In this document: positions 1 through 8,382 of the stretch, in pieces | Layout of the letters: each line of letters starts with the position of its first letter | Position numbering within the stretch: the first letter of the stretch is position 1 | Assembly (NCBI GenBank): GCA_937967285.1 | Contig: CALBSU010000614.1 | Coordinates: 1-8,382 of the forward strand | DNA length: 8,382 bases | Direction: 5' to 3' | DNA from: an uncultured Acidobacteriota bacterium | GTDB taxonomy: Bacteria; Acidobacteriota; Blastocatellia; RBC074 | Translations under genes and position numbers: made by a program | Notes under the pieces: generated by a model | Told to the model about the DNA's origin: nothing | What the model saw: the letters and a program-made list of their open reading frames with translations, nothing else | Database searches by the model: none

Positions 1-2246
<2,246 letters not shown>

Positions 2247-2253
2247 CGTCTCT

Positions 2254-2258
2254 CTCCT
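2254..2258 (-). promoter_or_regulatory. Shine-Dalgarno site of the DUF4062/STAND gene
   Basis: AGGAG on the minus strand sits 7 nt before the ATG at 2246 and fixes the start. The 88-nt gap upstream holds a 10-bp palindrome (GATTCGAATC) and two short GC hairpins without a T-run. I see no clear terminator or promoter there, so read-through from mqnE is possible. Confidence 0.7.
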
Positions 2259-2334
2259 GCGACGTGTGCCGCTTACGATTCGAATCCGGAACTCGCCGGA
2301 CAGGCTCACCGCCGTCGGCGATCACCCTGTTCCG

Positions 2335-3450
<1,116 letters not shown>

Positions 3451-3466
3451 AATTGTCTCTCTGAAT

Positions 3467-3561
3467 AAGTAGAAAGTAGAAGGTAGAAAGTAGAAAGAAA
3501 TAATATTGATAATATAAAATCTGCTTTATGCGGCGCACTTTCTACTTTTTACTTTCTACTT
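3467..3561. repeat. Inverted arrays of a 7-bp tandem repeat (AAGTAGA / TCTACTT)
   Basis: At 3467-3494 the heptamer AAGTAGA occurs four times in tandem; the third copy reads AGGTAGA. At 3541-3561 its complement TCTACTT occurs three times; the middle copy reads TTTACTT. The arrays face each other across an AT-rich spacer, so a transcript of either strand can fold into an imperfect stem of about 21-25 bp. The right-hand array supplies the TAG stop and last codons (KVESKK) of the TlpA-like gene. The structure lies inside the operon just before mqnE and could act as an mRNA stability or processing element, or simply be slippage-generated repeat. Confidence 0.85.
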
Positions 3562-4165
3562 TAATTAATTCTTCGATCAACCCTTCGACTTCCGACTTGA
3601 TCAGTTCGCCGTTGGCTACGCGGGCCTTTGCGACGATGACGTCGCCGTCGGGCGTGATGTCACGCGCGTCGATCAGAATATTGAGCGGCGTTCCCCAGAG
3701 CCGCGTATCGGCGGCTTTCATGCGGTACTTGTAATGAGTCGATGAGGCCCGTTCGTTTCGCTTGCCGTTGCCTTCGACCGCGATCCTGTATTCCGGTTTG
3801 TGCTTCTCGACGAATTTACGGATCGAATCGCGATTGGAATATTCGCAGACGGCGATCACTTCCAGGCCGGCGTCGCGGTATTTCCGGTAGAGCTCATTGA
3901 TCGTCACTACGTCGTAGTTGCTGTTGTGGCACCACGCCGCGAAGTAATGGATCAGAATGAGCTTGTGTCCCTTGACCGCATCGCGGAGCCGTATCTCGCC
4001 CCCCTCGAGGAGCGGGAAGGTGAAGTCATCGACCTGCATATCGATCTGAAAGAGCGACGCGTAATCGTGGCTGTGTTCGGCTGAAAACTCCTGCCGGCGT
4101 TCCTGCGCCTCCGCGCCCGAGCAGGTCAGGAGCAGCGCGATCGCGGTCATGAGAAATGTTTTCAT
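3542..4165 (-). CDS. Secreted TlpA-like thioredoxin-fold protein lacking the second active-site cysteine
   Basis: The 207-residue product begins with a signal peptide (K2, hydrophobic 4-14, likely cleavage after AEA at 18-20), so it should be periplasmic or extracytoplasmic. The start at 4165 is chosen because a GAGG site 6 nt upstream overlaps the stop of the prenyltransferase gene, and because upstream in-frame sequence is antisense-like shadow of that gene. The mature part has the AhpC/TSA-TlpA pattern: [10 protein letters not shown] entry strand, [11 protein letters not shown] at 69-79, and a cis-proline motif ([10 protein letters not shown]) near the C-terminus. The usual CxxC is C79-H-N-S82, so the resolving cysteine is absent and a normal disulfide exchange is unlikely. 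The last six residues come from the heptamer repeat. Its role in a menaquinone cluster is unknown; a redox or cytochrome-maturation link is inference. Confidence 0.82.
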   Translation of the reverse strand: MKTFLMTAIALLLTCSGAEAQERRQEFSAEHSHDYASLFQIDMQVDDFTFPLLEGGEIRLRDAVKGHKLILIHYFAAWCHNSNYDVVTINELYRKYRDAGLEVIAVCEYSNRDSIRKFVEKHKPEYRIAVEGNGKRNERASSTHYKYRMKAADTRLWGTPLNILIDARDITPDGDVIVAKARVANGELIKSEVEGLIEELIKVESKK

Positions 4166-4173
4166 GTCTAACC

Positions 4174-5034
4174 TCATTTGAGCAGGAAGATATCGGCCGC
4201 GATGGTCACGAAGAGGATGACGCTGACCCAGGCGTTGGTCGTGAAGAAGGCGGCATTGAGCTTCGACAGATCGTCGGCCCTGACCAGCCTGTGCTGGTGA
4301 ATCAGCAGTGCCGCCGTCGCGAGTATGCCGAGCAGCCCGATCCAGTGCAGGCCCGTCAGGGCGTAAATCCAGACCAGAATCAGGAACATTCCGGCATGGA
4401 GCGCGCGCGAAATCCAGAGCGCCCGCGCGATGCCGAATCTCTGTGGTATCGAGTGCAGTCCGTTCGAGGCGTCGAAGTCCCTGTCCTGGCAGGCATAGAT
4501 GATGTCGAATCCGGCGGTCCAGAGCATGACGGCGAGGCTCAGCAGCAGCGGGACCGGCGAATCGATGCTTCCCCGGACCGCGATCCAGGCGCCAGTCGGC
4601 GCGATCGAAAGACACCATCCCAGCACCAGATGCGAGAGGGAAGTGAACCGCTTGGTGTACGAATAGATGAGTACCGAAAGCAGCGCGACCGGCGACAGCA
4701 GCAGCGTCAGCCGGTTGAGCATGGCCGCCGCCAGGAAGAAGAGCGCCGCCGAGGCGATGACGAAGAGCGTCACGAACTCCCTGCTCAGCAGTCCCGCCGG
4801 CAGCGCGCGCGTGCTGGTCCGCGGATTGAGCGCATCGAACTTCATGTCGACCAGCCGGTTAAAGGCCATCGCCGCCGATCGCGCCCCGACCATCGCCACC
4901 AGGATCCAGAAGATCTGACGCATTCCCGGCATCCCGTCAGCCGCCAGAACCGCCCCCAGCAAGGCGAACGGAAGCGCGAAGAGCGTGTGCTCGATCTTGA
5001 TCATCTCGAAAGTTGTTCTGAGACTTCTGAGCAT
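4174..5034 (-). CDS. mqnP: UbiA-family polyprenyltransferase, MqnP-like (menaquinone ring prenylation)
   Basis: The 286-residue protein is a hydrophobic multi-pass membrane enzyme of the UbiA superfamily, with about eight or nine predicted helices. It carries both aspartate-rich prenyl-diphosphate/Mg2+ motifs: N59-R-L-V-D63-M-K-F-D67 and D177-I-I-Y180 with Q183-D184-R-D-F-D188. The N-terminal [14 protein letters not shown] and the [11 protein letters not shown] stretch resemble the 'putative 4-hydroxybenzoate polyprenyltransferase' subgroup found in organisms using the futalosine pathway. There the substrate is thought to be 1,4-dihydroxy-6-naphthoate, not 4-hydroxybenzoate. The mqnE and ubiX neighbours support that assignment, hence the symbol, but substrate specificity is inferred. 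AGGA lies 7 nt before the ATG. The gene is 22 nt behind ubiX and 8 nt ahead of the TlpA-like gene, whose Shine-Dalgarno site overlaps this stop, which suggests translational coupling. Confidence 0.88.
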   Translation of the reverse strand: MLRSLRTTFEMIKIEHTLFALPFALLGAVLAADGMPGMRQIFWILVAMVGARSAAMAFNRLVDMKFDALNPRTSTRALPAGLLSREFVTLFVIASAALFFLAAAMLNRLTLLLSPVALLSVLIYSYTKRFTSLSHLVLGWCLSIAPTGAWIAVRGSIDSPVPLLLSLAVMLWTAGFDIIYACQDRDFDASNGLHSIPQRFGIARALWISRALHAGMFLILVWIYALTGLHWIGLLGILATAALLIHQHRLVRADDLSKLNAAFFTTNAWVSVILFVTIAADIFLLK

Positions 5035-5056
5035 TCTTGGATCCTGCCTGCCGGGG

Positions 5057-5689
5057 TCATTTCGCCCACGGGCTGGTTTCGAGATTCTTGCGGCTGCCTT
5101 CCCATCGCGTCTTCTGCTCGTGATCGACGCCCAGGTGATCCAGCAGGCGATGCGTGAAATGTTCGACCAGGTCGTCGATGGTCTGCGGATAATGATAGAA
5201 GCTCGGCATGGCCGGCACTATCCGCACGCCCAGCCTGGCCAGCTTGAGCATATTCTCGAGGTGGATGGCGTTGAGCGGAGTCTCCCGCGGAACCAGGATC
5301 AGCGTCCGGTTCTCCTTGAGCATGCAGTCCGCCGCCCGGTGGATCAGATCGCGTGTCACTCCCGTAGCGATCATGGCCAGCGAACTCATGCTGCACGGGA
5401 CGACGATCATCGCATCGCTCAGATACGACCCGCTCGCAATCGTCGCTCCGATATCGCTCGCCGGATGGATGACTATCTTGTCCGAATCCCTGCCGATCAG
5501 TTCGCGCACTGCCTTCGACTCGGTCCCCGCGACGTTGATTCCCAACTCCTCGCGGACCACCCTGATCCCCGCCTGCGAGATCACCAGATCGACAACTGAG
5601 ACCTCCGGACAGGAATCCAGTTGAGACAGCAGTCGCTGCGCATAGATCGATCCGCTCGCACCCGTGATCCCGACTGTGATCTTTTTCAT
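5057..5689 (-). CDS. ubiX: Flavin prenyltransferase UbiX
   Basis: The 210-residue protein matches the full length of the UbiX/Pad1 family. It attaches a dimethylallyl group to FMN to make prenylated FMN, the cofactor of UbiD-type decarboxylases. Visible signatures are the N-terminal flavin-binding [11 protein letters not shown] (7-17), [14 protein letters not shown] (97-110) and LVPRETPLN (132-140). A C-terminal segment, [23 protein letters not shown], closes the fold. In the futalosine pathway the cofactor would serve the decarboxylase that acts on prenylated dihydroxynaphthoate; that UbiD-like gene is not in the window. It is the first gene of the minus-strand cluster, preceded by GGAG 8 nt before the ATG and by a strong promoter match at 5739-5768. 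Confidence 0.94.
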   Translation of the reverse strand: MKKITVGITGASGSIYAQRLLSQLDSCPEVSVVDLVISQAGIRVVREELGINVAGTESKAVRELIGRDSDKIVIHPASDIGATIASGSYLSDAMIVVPCSMSSLAMIATGVTRDLIHRAADCMLKENRTLILVPRETPLNAIHLENMLKLARLGVRIVPAMPSFYHYPQTIDDLVEHFTHRLLDHLGVDHEQKTRWEGSRKNLETSPWAK

Positions 5690-5738
5690 TCTCTGAACTC
5701 CATTCGGCGCTCTCCCGGCCGACCCGGTTCAACCTGCG

Positions 5739-5768
5739 ACTATATGAGGCGCCGTGAAAACTTGTCAA
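5739..5768 (-). promoter_or_regulatory. Sigma70-type promoter of the ubiX-mqnE cluster
   Basis: On the minus strand a perfect -35 box TTGACA (5763-5768) is separated by 18 nt from a 5-of-6 -10 box TATAGT (5739-5744). Transcription would start near 5732 and give a leader of about 40 nt to the ubiX ATG at 5689. Its -35 box overlaps that of the divergent larB promoter candidate. Confidence 0.75.
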
Positions 5769-5791
5769 GCTATGCGAATCTTGGCTATAAA
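5762..5791 (+). promoter_or_regulatory. Candidate promoter of larB, overlapping the ubiX promoter
   Basis: On the plus strand TTGTCA (5762-5767, 5 of 6 to the -35 consensus) and TATAAA (5786-5791, 5 of 6) are 18 nt apart. The start would be near 5798, leaving a leader of about 110 nt before the larB ATG. The TTGTCAA core serves as -35 for both directions, so the two promoters cannot be bound by polymerase at once. Confidence 0.55.
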
Positions 5792-5841
5792 GCTCATTCG
5801 CTCTTGATAACAGGATAGGCGACCGGCTTGGCATTTCTGTC

Positions 5842-5861
5842 ACGAAGCGGTAACGAAGTGG
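5842..5861 (+). repeat. Direct repeat in the larB leader
   Basis: ACGAAGCGG at 5842-5850 is followed by ACGAAGTGG at 5853-5861, one mismatch in nine with an 11-bp period, about one helical turn. It lies downstream of the larB promoter candidate and could be a regulator site, but chance is possible. Confidence 0.35.
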
Positions 5862-5886
5862 AGGGCTGTGTCGTACAAAGAAACTG

Positions 5887-5902
5887 AAGATCGGAAAATC
5901 TT
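5887..5902 (+). other. larB: Small hairpin at the larB ribosome-binding region
   Basis: AAGAT (5887-5891) and ATCTT (5898-5902) can pair around a 6-nt loop, ending 5 nt before the ATG. No good Shine-Dalgarno sequence is present at the usual distance; the nearest GGAGG is about 45 nt upstream. An in-frame TGA at 5902-5904 rules out a longer larB product. Confidence 0.4.
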
Positions 5903-5907
5903 GAATT

Positions 5908-6654
5908 ATGGATCACGAAAAACTCAGGCAATTGCTTGACGGGTACAGGGACGGAGAGCTGGATCTCGAGCAGGCTGTCGAGCGTCTGCGCCATCTGCCC
6001 TACGAGGACCTCAGTTACGCCAATGTCGATCATCACAGGAGCCTCCGGCAGGGCTTCCCGGAGGTGATCTTCGGTCAGGGCAAGACCGTCGATCAGGTGA
6101 CGGGCATCGCCGAGCGGCTGCTCGCCAACTCGTCCAATCTTCTGATCACGCGGACCAACCGCGAGACCTTCGACAGCATCCACAGGATCGCTGACGATGC
6201 CGTCTTTCACGAGAGTTGCGGCGCGATTTCGGTCAGAAGGGACGAGACGATTCGCGGGACCGGAACCATCGCCATCGTCACGGCCGGGACCTCTGACATT
6301 CCCGTTGCCGAGGAGGCCGCCGTCACGGCGGAGGTCATGGGCAATCAGACGACTCGCCTGTTCGATGTCGGAGTTGCCGGCATCCATCGGGTTCTGAGCC
6401 GGCGTGAGATGCTCAGATCCGCAAGGGTCGTGGTCTGCGTTGCAGGAATGGAAGGCGCGCTGCCCTCCGTTGTCGGCGGGCTGGTCAGCGTGCCGGTCAT
6501 CGCCGTTCCGACCAGCATCGGCTACGGCGCCAGCTTCAACGGCATCGCGGCCCTGCTCGGAATGCTCAATTCCTGCTCTTCAAACGTGACCGTCGTCAAT
6601 ATCGACAACGGTTTCGGAGCCGGATTCGTCGCCAGCCTGATCAACAGAAACTGA
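5908..6654 (+). CDS. larB: LarB-family pyridinium-3,5-biscarboxylate synthase (nickel-pincer cofactor synthesis)
   Basis: The 248-residue protein is full length for LarB. In characterised systems LarB carboxylates nicotinic acid adenine dinucleotide at C5 and hydrolyses it to pyridinium-3,5-biscarboxylic acid mononucleotide, which LarE and LarC turn into the nickel-pincer nucleotide. The N-terminal helical part (4-58) contains [15 protein letters not shown] and the [12 protein letters not shown] motif. The C-terminal half is PurE-like, with [19 protein letters not shown] at 119-137 and a glycine-rich end ([24 protein letters not shown]). larC and larE, its usual companions, are not adjacent: upstream is the divergent ubiX cluster and downstream the convergent CHAD pair. 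Its last 75 bp overlap the 3' end of the second CHAD ORF on the other strand. Start choice is secure because a stop lies just upstream in frame, though the ribosome site is weak. Confidence 0.92.
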   Translation: MDHEKLRQLLDGYRDGELDLEQAVERLRHLPYEDLSYANVDHHRSLRQGFPEVIFGQGKTVDQVTGIAERLLANSSNLLITRTNRETFDSIHRIADDAVFHESCGAISVRRDETIRGTGTIAIVTAGTSDIPVAEEAAVTAEVMGNQTTRLFDVGVAGIHRVLSRREMLRSARVVVCVAGMEGALPSVVGGLVSVPVIAVPTSIGYGASFNGIAALLGMLNSCSSNVTVVNIDNGFGAGFVASLINRN

Positions 6655-7146
6655 GGACGGAACTGCCGGCGCCGAGATCATTTTCCGCAAGCTCCTCCTG
6701 ATCCCCTTGCTGGCCATTCCATGCCAGAGGTCCAGGAACTGGCCGGTCAGGACTCGGTGCCTCTCCCGATAGGATTCGATCAACCGCTCGAGCTGAACGA
6801 TCTCGGGGCTCCCCGGCTTGCGCTTTCTGAGGCGCGACAGATCCCCCTCGATCAACTGGCTGAAGACAATGCAGTCCTGCATCTCGCCGAGCATGTCCTG
6901 GACCCGCTTGAGCATGTCGATAATCATCTCGAGCCTGTCGGGATAGAGGTCGCGCAGGCTTTCAGCCGAATACCGTAATCTTTTTCCGGAAATTCTCAGC
7001 GCGTGAAGCTGCTCCGGCGTCGGATTTCGCTCGTTCGATCCGATGTGCGAAAAATATTCCTTGAGCCGCGCGCGCATTATCCGCTCAGCCGCCTCAGGCA
7101 ACGGCACATCCGATTTGAGACCCTTGATCTTAAACGGTTTCGCCAT
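6580..7146 (-). CDS. CHAD domain, C-terminal half (split gene, second part)
   Basis: This 188-residue product holds the second half of a CHAD domain, a helical domain that binds inorganic polyphosphate through basic residues. The half-repeat signature is [13 protein letters not shown], with H48, R51, K55, R56, R58 and Y59, followed by [10 protein letters not shown] at about 86-95. The first half lies in the upstream ORF. The ATG at 7146 is preferred over a TTG at 7173; it overlaps the end of the upstream ORF by 17 nt (ATGGCGAAACCGTTTAA), which would allow translational re-initiation. The upstream frame would need a +1 (or -2) shift to continue into this one. The acidic C-terminal tail (about 30 residues) is encoded opposite the end of larB. 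It may be a functional two-chain CHAD, or one gene broken by a recent indel. Confidence 0.8.
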   Translation of the reverse strand: MAKPFKIKGLKSDVPLPEAAERIMRARLKEYFSHIGSNERNPTPEQLHALRISGKRLRYSAESLRDLYPDRLEMIIDMLKRVQDMLGEMQDCIVFSQLIEGDLSRLRKRKPGSPEIVQLERLIESYRERHRVLTGQFLDLWHGMASKGIRRSLRKMISAPAVPSSVSVDQAGDESGSETVVDIDDGHV

Positions 7147-7612
7147 TCGCCCCGACTCCCCCGATCGACTCAATCATCGCTTTTTCGTTTTTCAGCGAAG
7201 CGAATACCGGTCCGTCCATGAAACGTTTGAGCGACTTCAGGTTTCTCCTCCTTCTCACCCTGGCCCGCTTGATCAATCCTTTAACCGCCTGCTGCTCTGA
7301 CGACGCGATCTTCTTCTTCTGATTTTTCAGCGATCCGATCAGAACGTCGAGGTCTCTCACCTTGCCCAGCGAGGTCGCCAGCGTCTTGAGCGCATCGACC
7401 AGCTGTTTCCGGTCCTCTTTCGGCAGACATGTCGAAAAGTTGTTCAGCGCGTTCCTCATCCGCCTGATCCCGACGCGCATGTCGTGTATCGCATTGACAT
7501 CTCCCTTTCTCACACCCTGTTCAAGGTTGATGATCGATACGTAGTTGTCTCGCAACAACTCACCTGCGAAACCGGCCAGCCTCGGCGGCGGTGAACCGTC
7601 TTTTGCCGTCAT
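7130..7612 (-). CDS. CHAD domain, N-terminal half (split gene, first part)
   Basis: The 160-residue product carries the first half of a CHAD domain: [15 protein letters not shown] with H43, R46, R50, R51 and R53, then [11 protein letters not shown] at 82-92. A very basic stretch follows ([33 protein letters not shown]). It stops where the linker between the two halves of an ordinary CHAD protein would lie, and the second half starts in the overlapping ORF. Together the two make about 340 residues, near the usual size of a single-CHAD protein. GGGAG lies about 10 nt before the ATG at 7612, and a promoter match sits at 7678-7707. CHAD proteins associate with polyphosphate granules; no polyphosphate gene is visible here. 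A frameshifted single gene is the main alternative. Confidence 0.8.
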   Translation of the reverse strand: MTAKDGSPPPRLAGFAGELLRDNYVSIINLEQGVRKGDVNAIHDMRVGIRRMRNALNNFSTCLPKEDRKQLVDALKTLATSLGKVRDLDVLIGSLKNQKKKIASSEQQAVKGLIKRARVRRRRNLKSLKRFMDGPVFASLKNEKAMIESIGGVGANGETV

Positions 7613-7677
7613 TTAATGAATACTCCCGCGTTCAGGACGATCCGCATTGGTTACTTTAATTTATTGTCTCAGTTAAT

Positions 7678-7707
7678 CTTATACTACTTCGCCGGCCCGC
7701 TTGTCAG
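7678..7707 (-). promoter_or_regulatory. Promoter of the CHAD gene pair
   Basis: On the minus strand CTGACA (7702-7707, 5 of 6) and TATAAG (7678-7683, 5 of 6) are 18 nt apart. The start would be near 7671, giving a leader of about 58 nt. Just upstream an AT-rich inverted repeat, GCAAAA at 7713-7718 with TTTTGC at 7732-7737, could be an operator or UP-like element. Confidence 0.6.
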
Positions 7708-7740
7708 GTCGATGCAAAATTTTTCATGATTTTTGCGTCC

Positions 7741-8060
<320 letters not shown>

Positions 8061-8085
8061 CAATATCATTATTAATGTAACTATT

Positions 8086-8131
8086 CAGCCCCTGTTGGCT
8101 GGCCTAAACCCGCGGAGCGGGAGGACCAGGG
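8086..8131. repeat. Pair of small GC hairpins
   Basis: CAGCC/GGCTG (8086-8090, 8097-8101) is followed by CCCGC-GGA-GCGGG (8109-8121). The flanks can also pair (CCCTG near 8090-8094 with CAGGG at 8127-8131) to enclose the second hairpin. Function unknown. Confidence 0.6.
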
Positions 8132-8145
8132 ACACAAAATAAATT

Positions 8146-8210
8146 AAGCCGCGTCAGCGGCGACAGACCGTATGAACAAATTTCATATTCTGTCGCCGCT
8201 GACGCGGCTT
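8146..8210. repeat. 65-nt hairpin with perfect 22-nt inverted arms
   Basis: Arm one (8146-8167, starting AAGCCGCGTCAGCGGC) and arm two (8189-8210) are exact reverse complements over 22 nt. Inside, TATGAA (8171-8176) pairs with TTCATA (8182-8187) around a 5-nt loop, with a 3/1-nt internal loop between the stems. Each arm also contains its own small hairpin (GCCGC-GTCA-GCGGC). On the minus strand the stem is followed by AATTTATTTTG, which could make it a weak terminator in that direction; on the plus strand it is followed by an A-run. It may instead be a dispersed palindromic repeat. Confidence 0.9.
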
Positions 8211-8231
8211 GGAAAAAATATTAACGGCCGT

Positions 8232-8292
8232 CCCGGGGTTCCGCTCGAAGACTCGCGTAACCCGGGCTAAATTCTGACGCCTGCTCCGCAGG
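8232..8292. repeat. Two further hairpins upstream of the right-edge promoter
   Basis: CCCGGG at 8232-8237 and 8261-8266 pair, with TT(C)CGC and GCG(T)AA extending the stem imperfectly. CCTGC-TCC-GCAGG at 8280-8292 is a perfect 5-bp stem with a 3-nt loop; an alternative pairing CTGCTC/GAGCAG (8281-8286, 8295-8300) is exclusive with it. No T-run follows. Confidence 0.6.
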
Positions 8293-8307
8293 CTGAGCAG
8301 TTACAAC

Positions 8308-8336
8308 TGGAAACTAATTTAAGACGGGCCTATAAT
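8308..8336 (+). promoter_or_regulatory. Promoter for a gene beginning at the right edge
   Basis: A perfect -10 box TATAAT at 8331-8336 lies 17 nt after TGGAAA (8308-8313, 4 of 6 to TTGACA). Transcription would start near 8343 and give a leader of under 40 nt to the probable start codon. Confidence 0.6.
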
Positions 8337-8349
8337 CCGTTTCAGGCCA

Positions 8350-8382
8350 CCCTGCCAATCAGCCAGACAGGGAGGTTTTCAT
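8350..8382 (+). promoter_or_regulatory. Leader hairpin, Shine-Dalgarno site and probable start of the next gene
   Basis: GGAGG at 8371-8375 lies 5 nt before AT at 8381-8382, probably the first two bases of an ATG cut by the window edge. CCCTG (8350-8354) can pair with CAGGG (8368-8372), covering the first two G of the Shine-Dalgarno site. Nothing of the encoded protein is visible. Confidence 0.55.

Noticed and set aside
3467..3561. CRISPR array
   Set aside because: Repeat units are 7 bp, directly tandem without spacers, and the second array is inverted.
4166..4618. N-terminal extension of the TlpA-like ORF to 4618
   Set aside because: That part overlaps the UbiA gene in another frame and has no sense. 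The ATG at 4165 has a Shine-Dalgarno site and starts a proper signal peptide.
4156..5157. Plus-strand ORF of 333 codons opposite the UbiA gene
   Set aside because: Low-complexity Arg/Glu/Gln product, mirror of the hydrophobic membrane protein on the other strand.
8086..8131. tRNA-like cloverleaf formed by the nested hairpins
   Set aside because: No TTC/T-loop motif, anticodon stem or CCA-like acceptor could be fitted; stems are too short.

Overview
The window carries mostly bacterial chromosomal housekeeping genes from a moderately GC-rich organism that makes menaquinone by the futalosine route. The lineage cannot be fixed from the sequence. The mix of an MqnE radical SAM enzyme, a UbiA/UbiX pair, a LarB protein and a DUF4062/STAND protein with an ASH-like domain fits an uncultured Gram-negative-type lineage such as the FCB superphylum or a neighbour. 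That placement is inference only.

Layout. Positions 1-2246 (minus) hold most of a large STAND-type NTPase: DUF4062 at the N-terminus, then a P-loop ATPase, helical repeats, one membrane segment and the start of an ASH-like domain. It runs off the left edge. Positions 2335-5689 (minus) hold a compact four-gene cluster transcribed ubiX > UbiA-type prenyltransferase (mqnP-like) > TlpA-like thioredoxin-fold protein > mqnE. Three of the four belong to futalosine menaquinone synthesis: MqnE makes aminofutalosine, the UbiA enzyme prenylates the naphthoate ring, and UbiX makes the prenylated flavin that a UbiD-type decarboxylase needs. MqnA, MqnC, MqnD and the UbiD-like enzyme are not in the window. 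A good sigma70-type promoter precedes ubiX and overlaps head-to-head a promoter candidate for larB (5908-6654, plus). The 3' end of larB overlaps the 3' end of a convergent pair of minus-strand genes (6580-7612). Those two ORFs together make a single CHAD domain split into two halves with a short overlap.

Positions 7613-8380 have no convincing gene but are rich in structure. They hold a promoter for the CHAD pair, a run of stem-loops at about 7766-8049 (including an 11-bp perfect stem), and a 65-nt hairpin with perfect 22-nt arms at 8146-8210. Several small GC-rich hairpins follow, then a TATAAT promoter with a Shine-Dalgarno site that points to a gene starting at the right edge (about 8381, plus).

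The observations most worth a second look are the structured non-coding block, the split CHAD gene, the DUF4062-STAND-ASH protein, the single-cysteine TlpA-like protein inside the menaquinone cluster, and the inverted arrays of a 7-bp repeat between it and mqnE.
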